64,000 bases of DNA from Streptomyces sp. Alt3. Lineage in GTDB: Bacteria; Actinomycetota; Actinomycetes; Streptomycetales; Streptomycetaceae. Made by a program: the position numbers and the translations under genes. A model generated the notes under the pieces. That model was not told where the DNA came from. It saw nothing but the letters and a program-made list of their open reading frames with translations, and searched no databases. Positions within the stretch are counted from its first letter, which is position 1. Each line of letters starts with the position of its first letter. Positions 57,762 through 64,000 of this stretch are shown here, in pieces. Location of the stretch: positions 5,828,001 through 5,892,000 of the forward strand of contig NZ_CP120983.1 in NCBI RefSeq assembly GCF_030719215.1. The letters are read 5' to 3'.

Positions 57762-58535
57762 TTAGTTCGCACTTCGGACGGTGACTTCACCGTTGTCGCT
57801 GCGCGCCTTCACCACGTGCTCGCTGCTCTCGCTGCGGGGCACGTCGACGGAGACCTGACCGTTGTCGGCCTCGGCGGACACCGCGTACGTCTCCGTCCCG
57901 CCCGGCAGGGTCACGGAGATGCTCCCGTTGTCACTCACGGTGTCCACCAGGTCCGGGACCTCGGCGAAACCGAGCTCGACCGTCCCGTTGTCCGAGCGTG
58001 CGATCACGGAACGCCCCGAGATCCGCTCCGCCTCGATCGAGCCGTTGTCGGCGTGCAGCTCGAGGGGCCCGGAGGCGTCACGCACGGTGACCCCGCCGTT
58101 GTCGGCGGAGATCTTGAGAGGCGCGGCGAAGCCGACGGCACCGACCATCCCGTTGTCCCCCTGCACGGTCAGGGCCAGCCCGCGGGGCACCTTCACCTCG
58201 TGGTGCGCCTCACAGTTGCTGATCACGGCCCGGCACTTCACCTCCAGCCTCAGCTTGTCGCCCTCCAGCTTCCACACGGGGTCCGGACCACTGCCCAGCA
58301 GGACCCACCCGTCGACCCTGCGGGTCACCTCGATCTCCTTCACATCGGCGGAGACGAGGTCCAGGCTCGAATTCTCGGCGTCGATGGTGAGCGTCCTCCC
58401 GCTGAAGGCGAACGACTTGTGCTCGGCGGAGGCATCCTCCGCGTCCGTGCTGCCACAGCCACTGAGCGCGGCGACGAGAAGCACGGTCCCGGCAGCGGCG
58501 ACGAGCGTGTCGGTGCGGCGTGTGCGAACGGTCAT
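57762..58535 (-). CDS. DUF4097 beta-repeat lipoprotein
   Basis: 257 aa; signal peptide VAAAGTVLLVAALSGCGS with lipobox LSGC (Cys27), so it is exported and lipid-anchored. The mature protein is a right-handed beta-helix-like DUF4097 domain with six spaced DNG motifs (SADNG, HADNG, RSDNG, VSDNG, EADNG, RSDNG), about 20-25 residues apart. Two Cys in VKCRAVISNCEAH may form a disulfide. Such proteins are common on the actinobacterial surface and are often linked to envelope stress; no function is known. Confidence 0.88.
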   Translation of the reverse strand: MTVRTRRTDTLVAAAGTVLLVAALSGCGSTDAEDASAEHKSFAFSGRTLTIDAENSSLDLVSADVKEIEVTRRVDGWVLLGSGPDPVWKLEGDKLRLEVKCRAVISNCEAHHEVKVPRGLALTVQGDNGMVGAVGFAAPLKISADNGGVTVRDASGPLELHADNGSIEAERISGRSVIARSDNGTVELGFAEVPDLVDTVSDNGSISVTLPGGTETYAVSAEADNGQVSVDVPRSESSEHVVKARSDNGEVTVRSAN

Positions 58536-58645
58536 GATCTGGAGTCCCCCTGAGAGCGCTGCCGGTGTGGCACCACCGTATGTACGGGCCCACCCCCGGG
58601 ACGATCCGGACGGCTACCGTCTCCGGGGTGGGGATATCCCCCGTA

Positions 58646-58718
58646 CCGGCCTCGTGGGACTGTTCCGGCCTCGGGGGACCCGTTCCTGCCTCGGGCAGAC
58701 CGTTCCGGCCCCGGGGGA
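58646..58718. repeat. imperfect ~20-bp tandem repeat upstream of tRNA
   Basis: Four degenerate units starting CCGGCCTCG, CCGGCCTCG, CCTGCCTCG and CCGGCCCCG at 58646, 58665, 58685 and 58705, in the 293-bp gap before the tRNA. No spacer/repeat structure like CRISPR. Confidence 0.5.
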
Positions 58719-58828
58719 GCGCGACGGCGGGCGGGGCTGTGGGGCGGCGAGGCGGGCAGGTGGCCGGCCCGGGCGGAACCGGATTGCCGACGGGGGCCGT
58801 GGGCCATGTAACCTGTTGCCTCATCCAC

Positions 58829-58900
58829 GGGTGCGTAGCTCAGGGGTAGAGCGCTGCTCTTACAAAGCAGATGTCGGCGGTTCGAAACCGTCCGCGCCCA
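58829..58900 (+). tRNA. tRNA-Val (anticodon UAC)
   Basis: Cloverleaf: acceptor GGGTGCG pairs with CGCGCCC (one G-T pair). The D arm contains AGCTCAGGGGTAGAGC. The anticodon stem CTGCT/AGCAG encloses the loop CTTACAA with anticodon TAC. The T arm is GGCGG-TTCGAAA-CCGTC. The discriminator base is A, and CCA is encoded to base 58903. Decodes GUA and other Val codons. Confidence 0.96.
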
Positions 58901-58907
58901 CCAGTCA

Positions 58908-58942
58908 CAACGCCCCCGCAGCGAGCCGCTGCGGGGGCGTTG
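58908..58942 (+). terminator. terminator after tRNA-Val
   Basis: A perfect 15-bp stem (58908-58922 with 58928-58942) around GAGCC starts five bases after the encoded CCA. Confidence 0.88.
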
Positions 58943-59391
58943 ACGGTAGTAGGTGACGGCAGAGCTCAGGACCAGGGCCCTGTGTTACGGCCCCTGGCGT
59001 TCGCAGCGCCCAGTCCTTGTGCGAGGCCCTGTGCCCCGCGTTCCCCCGAGCTGCCTCTGCGACGCAGTGCGACCAGGCATACCCCGATCGCGGCCGCACG
59101 CACGACGGCCCCGTCTACCTGGCGAACCGCCCTGTGATCCTCTGTTGCTCTGCATTGTCGTCCGCCGCCTGCTCGCAGGGAAGCGGTTCTTGTTCGGGCT
59201 CCGCAGATGCCCCTCGTACGTGCCGCGTCGCGCCCTGCCAGAGATCCGAAAGGCTGTGTCTGTGGGGTGGCAGTTGCCCCGTAAGGGGATACCGAGCGAG
59301 CATCTACCAGTTCAGGGGCCGACATCGGGTGGTGAAGAGAGGGGCGGTGTGGCGAGTAACATGCCCCCATCTGCACACCTTTGGGGGACTC
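58943..59391. other. 449-bp gene-poor region downstream of tRNA
   Basis: No convincing gene. The longest frames on both strands lack ribosome sites and are repeatedly interrupted in comparison with any family I know. Composition is less codon-biased than the surroundings. No duplicated 3' end of the tRNA was found in the following 3 kb, so an integrated element cannot be shown. It may be a scar left by loss of one. Confidence 0.4.
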
Positions 59392-59919
59392 ATGCATCTT
59401 CGAAACACCGTTGTCGGGTTAGCGCTTGCCGGAGCGCTGCTGTCCGGCTGTAGCTCCGAGGGCGCCGCTCCGAGCGCATCGTCAAAGGACGCGAGCTCCG
59501 ACGCCGCAGCCTCGGCCGCGAAGTCGGACGTTCTGACGGCGCGGCAGGCCGTGATGGCATTGAAGAAGTACGTGCCGGAATTGCAACTTGTGCAGGACTA
59601 CACCGAGGCCGACGACCCGAACCACCTGCTCGGGCGGCCGGGCGGTTACACCAGCAAGGCCGCCTTCTCCGATGGCCGTGTCCCCTCCGAGGACATTGAG
59701 GGCTTGGACAAGGACGCTGCTGAGCGCGGTGGCAGCGTCGAGGTGTTCAAGACCTCCGAGGAGGCGAAGGCTCGGGCGAAGTACATCGCGACAATCGCCG
59801 AGTCCTTGCCCGGCGCGACCGAGTACCACTACATCGCCGGCGGCATCCTCGTGCGTGTGTCACGCCTGCTGACCCCCACCCAGGCAGCGGACTACGAAGA
59901 AGGCGCAAGACACTTCTGA
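59392..59919 (+). CDS. orphan lipoprotein, unrecognised
   Basis: 175 aa; MHLRNTVVGLALAGALLSGC is a lipoprotein signal with lipobox LSGC (Cys20), followed by a Ser/Ala/Asp linker (residues 21-45). The mature part is a small alpha/beta domain with LGRPGGYTSKAAFSD and VEVFKTSEEAKARAKYIATI. No family is assigned; similar short lipoproteins of unknown role are frequent near mobile or variable regions in Streptomyces. Start ATG 59392 after TTTGGGGGA. Convergent with the DeoR gene, leaving 15 bases between the stops. Confidence 0.78.
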   Translation: MHLRNTVVGLALAGALLSGCSSEGAAPSASSKDASSDAAASAAKSDVLTARQAVMALKKYVPELQLVQDYTEADDPNHLLGRPGGYTSKAAFSDGRVPSEDIEGLDKDAAERGGSVEVFKTSEEAKARAKYIATIAESLPGATEYHYIAGGILVRVSRLLTPTQAADYEEGARHF

Positions 59920-59934
59920 CGTGCGAGGCGCCGG

Positions 59935-60699
59935 TCAGCCCGCAGCCAGGATCTCCACCCCACGTGCCGTGAGTTGCTCGATGACCGTGTGGTCGGGGTC
60001 GGCGTCCGTGATCACTCCGGTGACGTCCTCCCACGGCAGGACGCGGAAGCGCGAGGCCGTGCCGATCTTCTCGGACGACGCGAGGACGTACGTGTCCGCC
60101 GCCCGTGCCGCAAGGGCTCGCTTCATCGCGGCCTCCTCGGCGTCGCCCGTGGTGAGGCCCGCGTCCGGGTGGACGCCCGTGACGCCGAGCAGGCATACGT
60201 CGGCGGAGACGTTCTGGGCGGCTTCCACCGCCGCCGCGCCGCAGGCCACCGCAGAGTGCTTGAAGATGCGGCCGCCGAGCAGGAAGACCTCGGCCTGCGG
60301 ATGTTCGATCATCGCGGCCGCGATCGTCGGGCTGTGGGTGATCACCGTGCACGCCAGTTCCGGAGGGAGCGCGCGGGCGACGGCGAGGGCGGTGGTGCCG
60401 CCGTCCAGGATCAGGGCGCTTCCCGGCCGTACCAGGGCTGCGGCCGTCTTGGCGACCTTCCGTTTGCCGTCGGGGGTGACCGACTCGCGGGTGGTGTAGT
60501 CCGCCACGGCCGGGGAGACCGGCAGCGCACCGCCGTAGACCCGGTGGCAGAGCCCCTCGGCGGCCAGGTCGCGCAGGTCGCGCCGCACGCTGTCCTCCGA
60601 GATGCCCAGATCCGCGGCGACGCTCTTGGCCACGACCTTGCCCTCGCGGGCGAGGAGGCCCAGCAGGTGGTCGCGTCGTTCAGCAGCCAGCATCCGCAT
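59935..60699 (-). CDS. DeoR/GlpR family transcriptional regulator
   Basis: 254 aa; the N-terminal DeoR helix-turn-helix (RDHLLGLLAREGKVVAKSVA then ADLGISEDSVRRDLRDL) is followed by the sugar-phosphate-binding DeoRC domain (ILDGGTTALAVARALP, VFLLGGRI, TSGDAEEAAMK-type motif here TTGDAEEAAMKRALA). Start ATG 60699 with GGAG upstream; ATG 60693 also possible. Divergent from a DUF4406/Nudix operon across 43 bases that contain two tandem decamers (60706-60725), so it probably represses that operon and itself. A phosphorylated sugar or nucleoside-derived ligand is expected from the family. Confidence 0.92.
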   Translation of the reverse strand: MRMLAAERRDHLLGLLAREGKVVAKSVAADLGISEDSVRRDLRDLAAEGLCHRVYGGALPVSPAVADYTTRESVTPDGKRKVAKTAAALVRPGSALILDGGTTALAVARALPPELACTVITHSPTIAAAMIEHPQAEVFLLGGRIFKHSAVACGAAAVEAAQNVSADVCLLGVTGVHPDAGLTTGDAEEAAMKRALAARAADTYVLASSEKIGTASRFRVLPWEDVTGVITDADPDHTVIEQLTARGVEILAAG

Positions 60700-60705
60700 T
60701 GTCTC

Positions 60706-60725
60706 CTGTTCTTGCCTGTTTCTGC
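60706..60725. promoter_or_regulatory. DeoR operator candidate (tandem decamers)
   Basis: CTGTTCTTGC and CTGTTTCTGC lie directly adjacent in the 43-base divergent gap. TAGTGT (60729-60734) downstream is a plausible -10 for the DUF4406 gene, whose ATG at 60743 has no ribosome site and may be leaderless. Confidence 0.5.
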
Positions 60726-60742
60726 ATGTAGTGTAGCGCTCC

Positions 60743-61126
60743 ATGAACGACAAGCCGATGCTCATCCTCATCGCCGGGCCCTACCGCTCCGGCACCGACG
60801 GCGACCCTCAGTCCATGGCCGCGAACCTCGCCCGGCTCGAATCGGCGGCGTGGCCGGTCTTCGCAGCCGGTCACCTCCCCGTGATCGGGGAGTGGATAGC
60901 CCTGCCCGTCCTGAGTTCGGCAGGCGCGGGCCCCACGGACCCGCTCGCCGGCCAGGTCCTCTACCCGACCGCCGACCGTCTCCTCACCCACTGCGACGCC
61001 GTGCTCCGGCTCCCCGGGGACTCCGCCGGAGCCGACCAGGACGTCGCCACCGCCCGGCGCCGTGGCCTGCCGGTGTACCACGACGTGAGCGAGATCCCGC
61101 GACTCACCCCGCAGGGGGCCGCGTGA
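60743..61126 (+). CDS. DUF4406 (nucleoside deoxyribosyltransferase-like) protein
   Basis: 127 aa; PMLILIAGPYRSGTDGDPQSM is the glycine-rich entry strand of DUF4406 and N-deoxyribosyltransferase-like Rossmann proteins. LTHCDAVLRLPGDSAGADQD gives the second conserved block, with the acidic residues expected at the active site. Short compared with true deoxyribosyltransferases, so substrate and activity are open. ATG 60743 lacks a Shine-Dalgarno sequence. Its TGA overlaps the Nudix start (GTGA). The operon suggests turnover of a nucleoside or sugar-nucleotide. Confidence 0.85.
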   Translation: MNDKPMLILIAGPYRSGTDGDPQSMAANLARLESAAWPVFAAGHLPVIGEWIALPVLSSAGAGPTDPLAGQVLYPTADRLLTHCDAVLRLPGDSAGADQDVATARRRGLPVYHDVSEIPRLTPQGAA

Positions 61127-61821
61127 ACGCCCGCCCGGGAATCGACGTCCCCGACCACAGGGGCCGTACCGGCCTCGACCGCGCCGGGCGGGACCTCGAC
61201 CGCAATCCCGACGTCGTCGTCCGCGACGTGGAGCTGACCTCTCGGGGCTGGCACGTACTGCGCCGCACCACCTTCGACTACCGGCGCCGCGACGGACGCC
61301 GGGTCACCCAGCAGCGTGAGACGTACGACCGCGGCAACGGTGCGGTGGTCCTGCCGTACGACACCGAGCGCGGGTGTGTGCTCCTCACCCGCCAGTTCCG
61401 CTACCCGGCCTACGTCAACGAACACCCCGACGGCATGCTCGTCGAGGCCGCGGCCGGGCTGCTTGACGGAGACGATCCGCTCGCCGCCGTCCGCCGGGAG
61501 GCCGCGGAGGAACTCGGAGTCATGCTCGGCCCCCTCACCCATGTCTTCGACGCCTACATGAGCCCCGGCTCGGTCACCGAGCGCCTTCACTTCTACGCGG
61601 CCCCCTACACCTCCGCCGACCGCACCGGAAGCGGAGGCGGACTGGAGGAGGAGGGCGAGGACATCGAAGTGCTCGACATACCCTTCGCCGAGGCCCTGAC
61701 CATGGTCCGCGACGGGCGCATCGCGGACGGCAAGACCGTCATGCTCCTGCAATGGGCCGCCCTCGACGGCCCCTTCGCCCCCGCGACGGGCGGGCACCGG
61801 CTGACGCCGCGCAGCCCGTGA
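61123..61821 (+). CDS. Nudix hydrolase, ADP-sugar/GDP-mannose pyrophosphatase (NudK-like)
   Basis: 232 aa; the Nudix box is GLLDGDDPLAAVRREAAEEL, preceded by the substrate-side QFRYPAYVNEHPDGMLVEAA. VFDAYMSPGSVTERLHFY is the C-terminal motif of the YffH/NudK/AdpP group, which splits sugar-nucleoside diphosphates. The first acidic residue of the box is Asp rather than Glu. Start GTG 61123 overlaps the DUF4406 stop. Together with that gene it forms a two-gene operon under the divergent DeoR regulator. Confidence 0.9.
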   Translation: MNARPGIDVPDHRGRTGLDRAGRDLDRNPDVVVRDVELTSRGWHVLRRTTFDYRRRDGRRVTQQRETYDRGNGAVVLPYDTERGCVLLTRQFRYPAYVNEHPDGMLVEAAAGLLDGDDPLAAVRREAAEELGVMLGPLTHVFDAYMSPGSVTERLHFYAAPYTSADRTGSGGGLEEEGEDIEVLDIPFAEALTMVRDGRIADGKTVMLLQWAALDGPFAPATGGHRLTPRSP

Positions 61822-61825
61822 CGCG

Positions 61826-62467
61826 TCAGGGGGTGCGGTAGGTGACCAGGGCGCGGGCCGGGTTCCGGAAGGACTCGTCGGTGAAGGGGGAACGTTCCAC
61901 CATCACGCTGACCGTGGAGCTGTCGTACGTCAGCACGGGCCCGCGGACGCCGGAGCCGCACATGCCTGCCGGGAGCTCGGTCTCGCCGTCGCCGAGGGCG
62001 TACTTGCCGCTGTCACGGGAGTCGAACACCGACGTGCCGTCAGGGACCATGCCCGTCCGGTGGAGGAAGTCGGGCATCCGACGGCTCACGAAGGTGACCT
62101 GCGCGCTGCCGTTCCGGGTGAAGTAGTGGATGTCCGTGGCGTCCTCGGGTATCGCTGCGTCCACCGCGCCGACCACGTCCGACAACGGCACTTCGCTGCC
62201 CTCGCAGGCCCGGGCGTCGCCGAACGGGTGGAACAGTTCGTCCTGGAACAGCCAGACCATCCCTCCCACGGGAACCGCCATCAGCAGTAGGGCGACTGCC
62301 AGGCGTGGGAGCACGCGTCCCCGCCGCGGCCCGCCGGTAGGCGAATCGCCCCCGGCCCACGCGTCGTCCGTCCGGGAATCACTTATGAACGCTCCCTCGG
62401 CCGTGCACGCCGCGCATGCGGACACGCGGAGCCTACGCCAGTGATCAACCGGAGATGGAGCGATCAC
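61826..62467 (-). CDS. hypothetical membrane protein coupled to MerR gene
   Basis: 213 aa; not recognised. One membrane helix (residues 52-74, VLPRLAVALLLMAVPVGGMVWLF) separates a 50-residue cytoplasmic N-terminus from an outer domain of about 140 residues. That domain has two Cys (DARACEGSEV, AGMCGSGV) that may be bonded. Start GTG 62467 overlaps the MerR stop in GTGA, supporting translational coupling; GTG 62425 is a weaker alternative. Convergent with the Nudix gene with four bases between stops. Confidence 0.75.
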   Translation of the reverse strand: MIAPSPVDHWRRLRVSACAACTAEGAFISDSRTDDAWAGGDSPTGGPRRGRVLPRLAVALLLMAVPVGGMVWLFQDELFHPFGDARACEGSEVPLSDVVGAVDAAIPEDATDIHYFTRNGSAQVTFVSRRMPDFLHRTGMVPDGTSVFDSRDSGKYALGDGETELPAGMCGSGVRGPVLTYDSSTVSVMVERSPFTDESFRNPARALVTYRTP

Positions 62468-63183
62468 GTACGCGCGGCGGCGAGGACCCTGCTGAGCGGT
62501 ACTGCGGCGTCCAGCAGGGCACGGGAGCGCCCGGCGATGCTCGCGCCCCGGGCCACGAGCGCCGCACCGACGTCCTCCCGTCCGTGTCCGCTCCGCAGGC
62601 CCGGCATCAAGGTGCGGAGCGGTGCGATCCGGTAGCCGGCACCGCGTAGCTGGTGCACGATCCGGGCGTCCCGGACCTGGGCCGGGGCGTACCGTCTCGC
62701 CCCTCGCGGGGGGACCCGGTCCGGTACCGCCAGCCCTTCGGCGTCCCAGTGCCGCAGAGTCGAGGGGCGCACCCCGAGTGCTGCGGCGAGTTCGGAGACG
62801 CTCATCGAGTCCGACGGCCGTACGTCCTCGACCGGGTCCGCCGAGATCGCGACGGCGGCCTCCTCGGCGAGTGCCAGGTCCGTACGTTCCCGGTCGAGCC
62901 TGGCGTGCGCCGCGTCGAGCAGTGCGAGCGCCTCGGCGGCCGGGTGTTCGTGCACGGCGCGGACGATCCGCTTGGCCTCGACGGGGCCCGTGGCGGCCGC
63001 GAGCGCACGGTAGGCGAGCGCCGACCAGAGGTGCGTCTCCCCGTAGACCCGGTAGCCGGCGGCCGTACGGGCCGCCGGGGGCAGGACACCGTCGCGCTCC
63101 AGGTTGCGGACCTGCTGGACGGAGTAGCCGGAACGGCGCGCGACATCGACGGTGCGCAGGACCGGCGACTTGAGGGTTGTCAC
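62464..63183 (-). CDS. two-headed MerR family regulator
   Basis: 239 aa; it contains two MerR-type winged helices. The first is at residues 10-60 (LRTVDVARRSGYSVQQVRNL and ERDGVLPPA), the second at residues 125-175 (MSVSELAAALGVRPSTLRHW and DAEGLAVPD then RYAPAQVRDARIV). They are joined by a helical stretch of about 65 residues. Typical MerR proteins have one. No metal ligands. Start GTG 63183, with AGGAG six bases upstream. It is divergent from the DUF6194 gene by 63 bases and overlaps a membrane-protein gene, so those are candidate targets. Confidence 0.85.
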   Translation of the reverse strand: MTTLKSPVLRTVDVARRSGYSVQQVRNLERDGVLPPAARTAAGYRVYGETHLWSALAYRALAAATGPVEAKRIVRAVHEHPAAEALALLDAAHARLDRERTDLALAEEAAVAISADPVEDVRPSDSMSVSELAAALGVRPSTLRHWDAEGLAVPDRVPPRGARRYAPAQVRDARIVHQLRGAGYRIAPLRTLMPGLRSGHGREDVGAALVARGASIAGRSRALLDAAVPLSRVLAAART

Positions 63184-63246
63184 CTGCTGCTCCTGAGGTT
63201 TCCGGTTCGAAGTCTCCACAAGCACCTCAATGAAACGCTTGAGCAC

Positions 63247-63720
63247 ATGACCATCGACGAGATCATCGGCTTCATGCGGGGCCTTGACGGAGTCCTGGCT
63301 GTCACCCCGGCACCCGGCGACGGCTCACCGGAGATCAGCTGGGGGGACACGTTCTTCTCCTACTCTCCTGACGGAGCGGTGCCGGCGACGACCCAGCCGT
63401 TCGCGACGATCGTGACGAAGAACTACCCGGGCGACGAGAGTTCCCTCCTCGACCGCCCCGACACCTTTCGCGTCAACGTCGCGGCCGGGAAGGACGTGTT
63501 CCGCGAGTGGACCGGCCACGCGCCGGGTGAACCGGCCGTCGACATCGTGCCCGGCGTCACCGATGTCGTGATCGCCCACCCCGTCTACGCGTCCGCCGCC
63601 TGGCTCGCGGTGGTGAACCCCGGCCCCCGGACCGATGCGGCAGTCCTCCTGCTGCTCCGCGAAGCCCATCGCCTCGCCCGTGTGCGTCATGAGCGACGGG
63701 AGGGCTCCGCACGCCGGTAG
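63247..63720 (+). CDS. DUF6194 family protein
   Basis: 157 aa; MTIDEIIGFMRGLDGVLAV with EISWGDTFFSYSPDG and PFATIVTKNYPGDESSLLDRP is the DUF6194 (MmcQ/YjbR-like fold) pattern. It ends with the helix DAAVLLLLREAHRLARVRH. Cytoplasmic, no catalytic motif. ATG 63247 has only a weak GAG before it. Divergent from the two-headed MerR regulator, which may control it. The truncated MOSC gene starts on the other strand and ends 12 bases beyond this stop. Confidence 0.86.
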   Translation: MTIDEIIGFMRGLDGVLAVTPAPGDGSPEISWGDTFFSYSPDGAVPATTQPFATIVTKNYPGDESSLLDRPDTFRVNVAAGKDVFREWTGHAPGEPAVDIVPGVTDVVIAHPVYASAAWLAVVNPGPRTDAAVLLLLREAHRLARVRHERREGSARR

Positions 63721-63732
63721 GGGTTCGCCCCC

Positions 63733-63864
63733 TCAGACCCCGAGCCCGACCAGCAGCGTGACGGACCCGCGGTTCGGCTTGCTGAACGAGTACGCCGCGT
63801 TGCTGCTCACCGCTGTGACCCGGCCTGCCACCGCGATGTCCCACCCGTCTGTCGGTCCGCTCAC
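63733..63864 (-). pseudogene. truncated MOSC-domain protein, N-terminus only
   Basis: 43 aa. GRVTAVSSNAAYSFSKPNRG then SVTLLVGLGV is the start of a MOSC protein (molybdenum cofactor sulfurase C-terminal-like; family members continue with EGDVHAG and about 100 more residues). Here a TGA follows directly after GLGV, and the next bases are the 3' end of the DUF6194 gene. The start is intact: GTG 63864 with GGAGG eight bases upstream. No rest of the gene is found nearby. Likely a deletion scar; an assembly error is less likely. Confidence 0.65.
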
Positions 63865-64000
63865 GTCGTGCCCTCCGTCCGAGCCCCGTTTCCAGGAGCT
63901 CGGACGGCCACGCTGTCCAGGACCGCCGCCCACGGAAGCTCCCGGACCGCCGGGCCCTGACGTGGTTCGTACAGGGGCCAGACATCAGGCCCGTACACCA

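Noticed and set aside
58943..59391. Integrase or excisionase remnant next to tRNA-Val
   Set aside because: Neither strand shows a tyrosine-recombinase or HTH motif, and no att duplication of the tRNA end was found.
59017..59391. Long N-terminal extension of the orphan lipoprotein
   Set aside because: It would bury the lipoprotein signal at position 125; TTTGGGGGA and ATG 59392 give a proper lipobox protein.
63557..63985. 142-codon minus-strand frame at the right edge
   Set aside because: Antisense to DUF6194 and in a different frame from the MOSC start; Arg/Gly-rich shadow.

Overview
The window looks like a chromosomal core segment of a Streptomyces (or close relative). The DNA is uniformly very GC-rich with strong third-position GC bias. 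GTG starts and four-base ATGA/GTGA gene overlaps are frequent. Several gene neighbourhoods are ones I remember from Streptomyces: fasR-fabD-fabH-acpP-fabF, aceE next to a DUF3052 gene, and a terD stress cluster. I recall the S. coelicolor equivalents as roughly SCO2364-SCO2391, but that is from memory and was not searched. I see no insertion sequence, prophage, CRISPR array or rRNA.

Layout. 1-11.4 kb is a carbohydrate region. It has the end of a GH51 arabinofuranosidase, a Tat-exported aldose epimerase, a ChvE/MmsA/MmsB-type monosaccharide ABC importer, a U32-peptidase-like protein, a zinc dehydrogenase, an enolase-superfamily sugar-acid dehydratase, an EI24 membrane protein and a cytosolic aldose epimerase. 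A 24-base motif lies upstream of both the dehydratase and the U32-like gene and suggests one regulon. 11.4-18.3 kb holds an SGNH lipoprotein, DUF3145 and the type II fatty-acid synthase operon with its PucR-type regulator. 18.4-26.5 kb is a mosaic of small genes: pirin, DUF4232 lipoprotein, HxlR/DoxX, HAD, VOC, a WhiJ-like HTH/DUF397/ATPase trio, a serine hydrolase and a MerR/aldo-keto reductase pair. 26.6-37.6 kb carries an ABC exporter beside a two-component system. A second two-component system follows, flanked by two DUF1023 hydrolases, an acyltransferase and a DUF4429/SHOCT protein. 37.8-40.8 kb has a divergent TetR/MFS pair and a secreted I36-type inhibitor.

40.9-45.2 kb has the pyruvate dehydrogenase E1 (aceE), DUF3052 and an AhpE-type peroxiredoxin. 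45.4-55.3 kb is the most interesting block. It is a Ter stress cluster (three TerD-type proteins, a TerC-like DUF475 membrane protein and a TerA-like protein) joined to a predicted nucleoside-like-metabolite module: a CitE-like lyase, one 863-residue ORF fusing PRTase-TRSP to PRTase(StiP)-PELOTA, a HAD phosphatase and an O-methyltransferase. 55.4-58.5 kb has FmdB, DUF4383, a coiled-coil membrane protein and a DUF4097 lipoprotein. A tRNA-Val(UAC) with a strong terminator follows at 58.8 kb, then about 450 bp without a gene, then an orphan lipoprotein. 59.9-64 kb has a DeoR regulator divergent from a DUF4406/Nudix pair, a two-headed MerR regulator coupled to a membrane protein, a DUF6194 protein and the truncated start of a MOSC-domain gene.

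All family names come from reading the translated sequence by eye; no database search was run. Start codons were chosen from visible Shine-Dalgarno sites, overlaps and remembered family N-termini.
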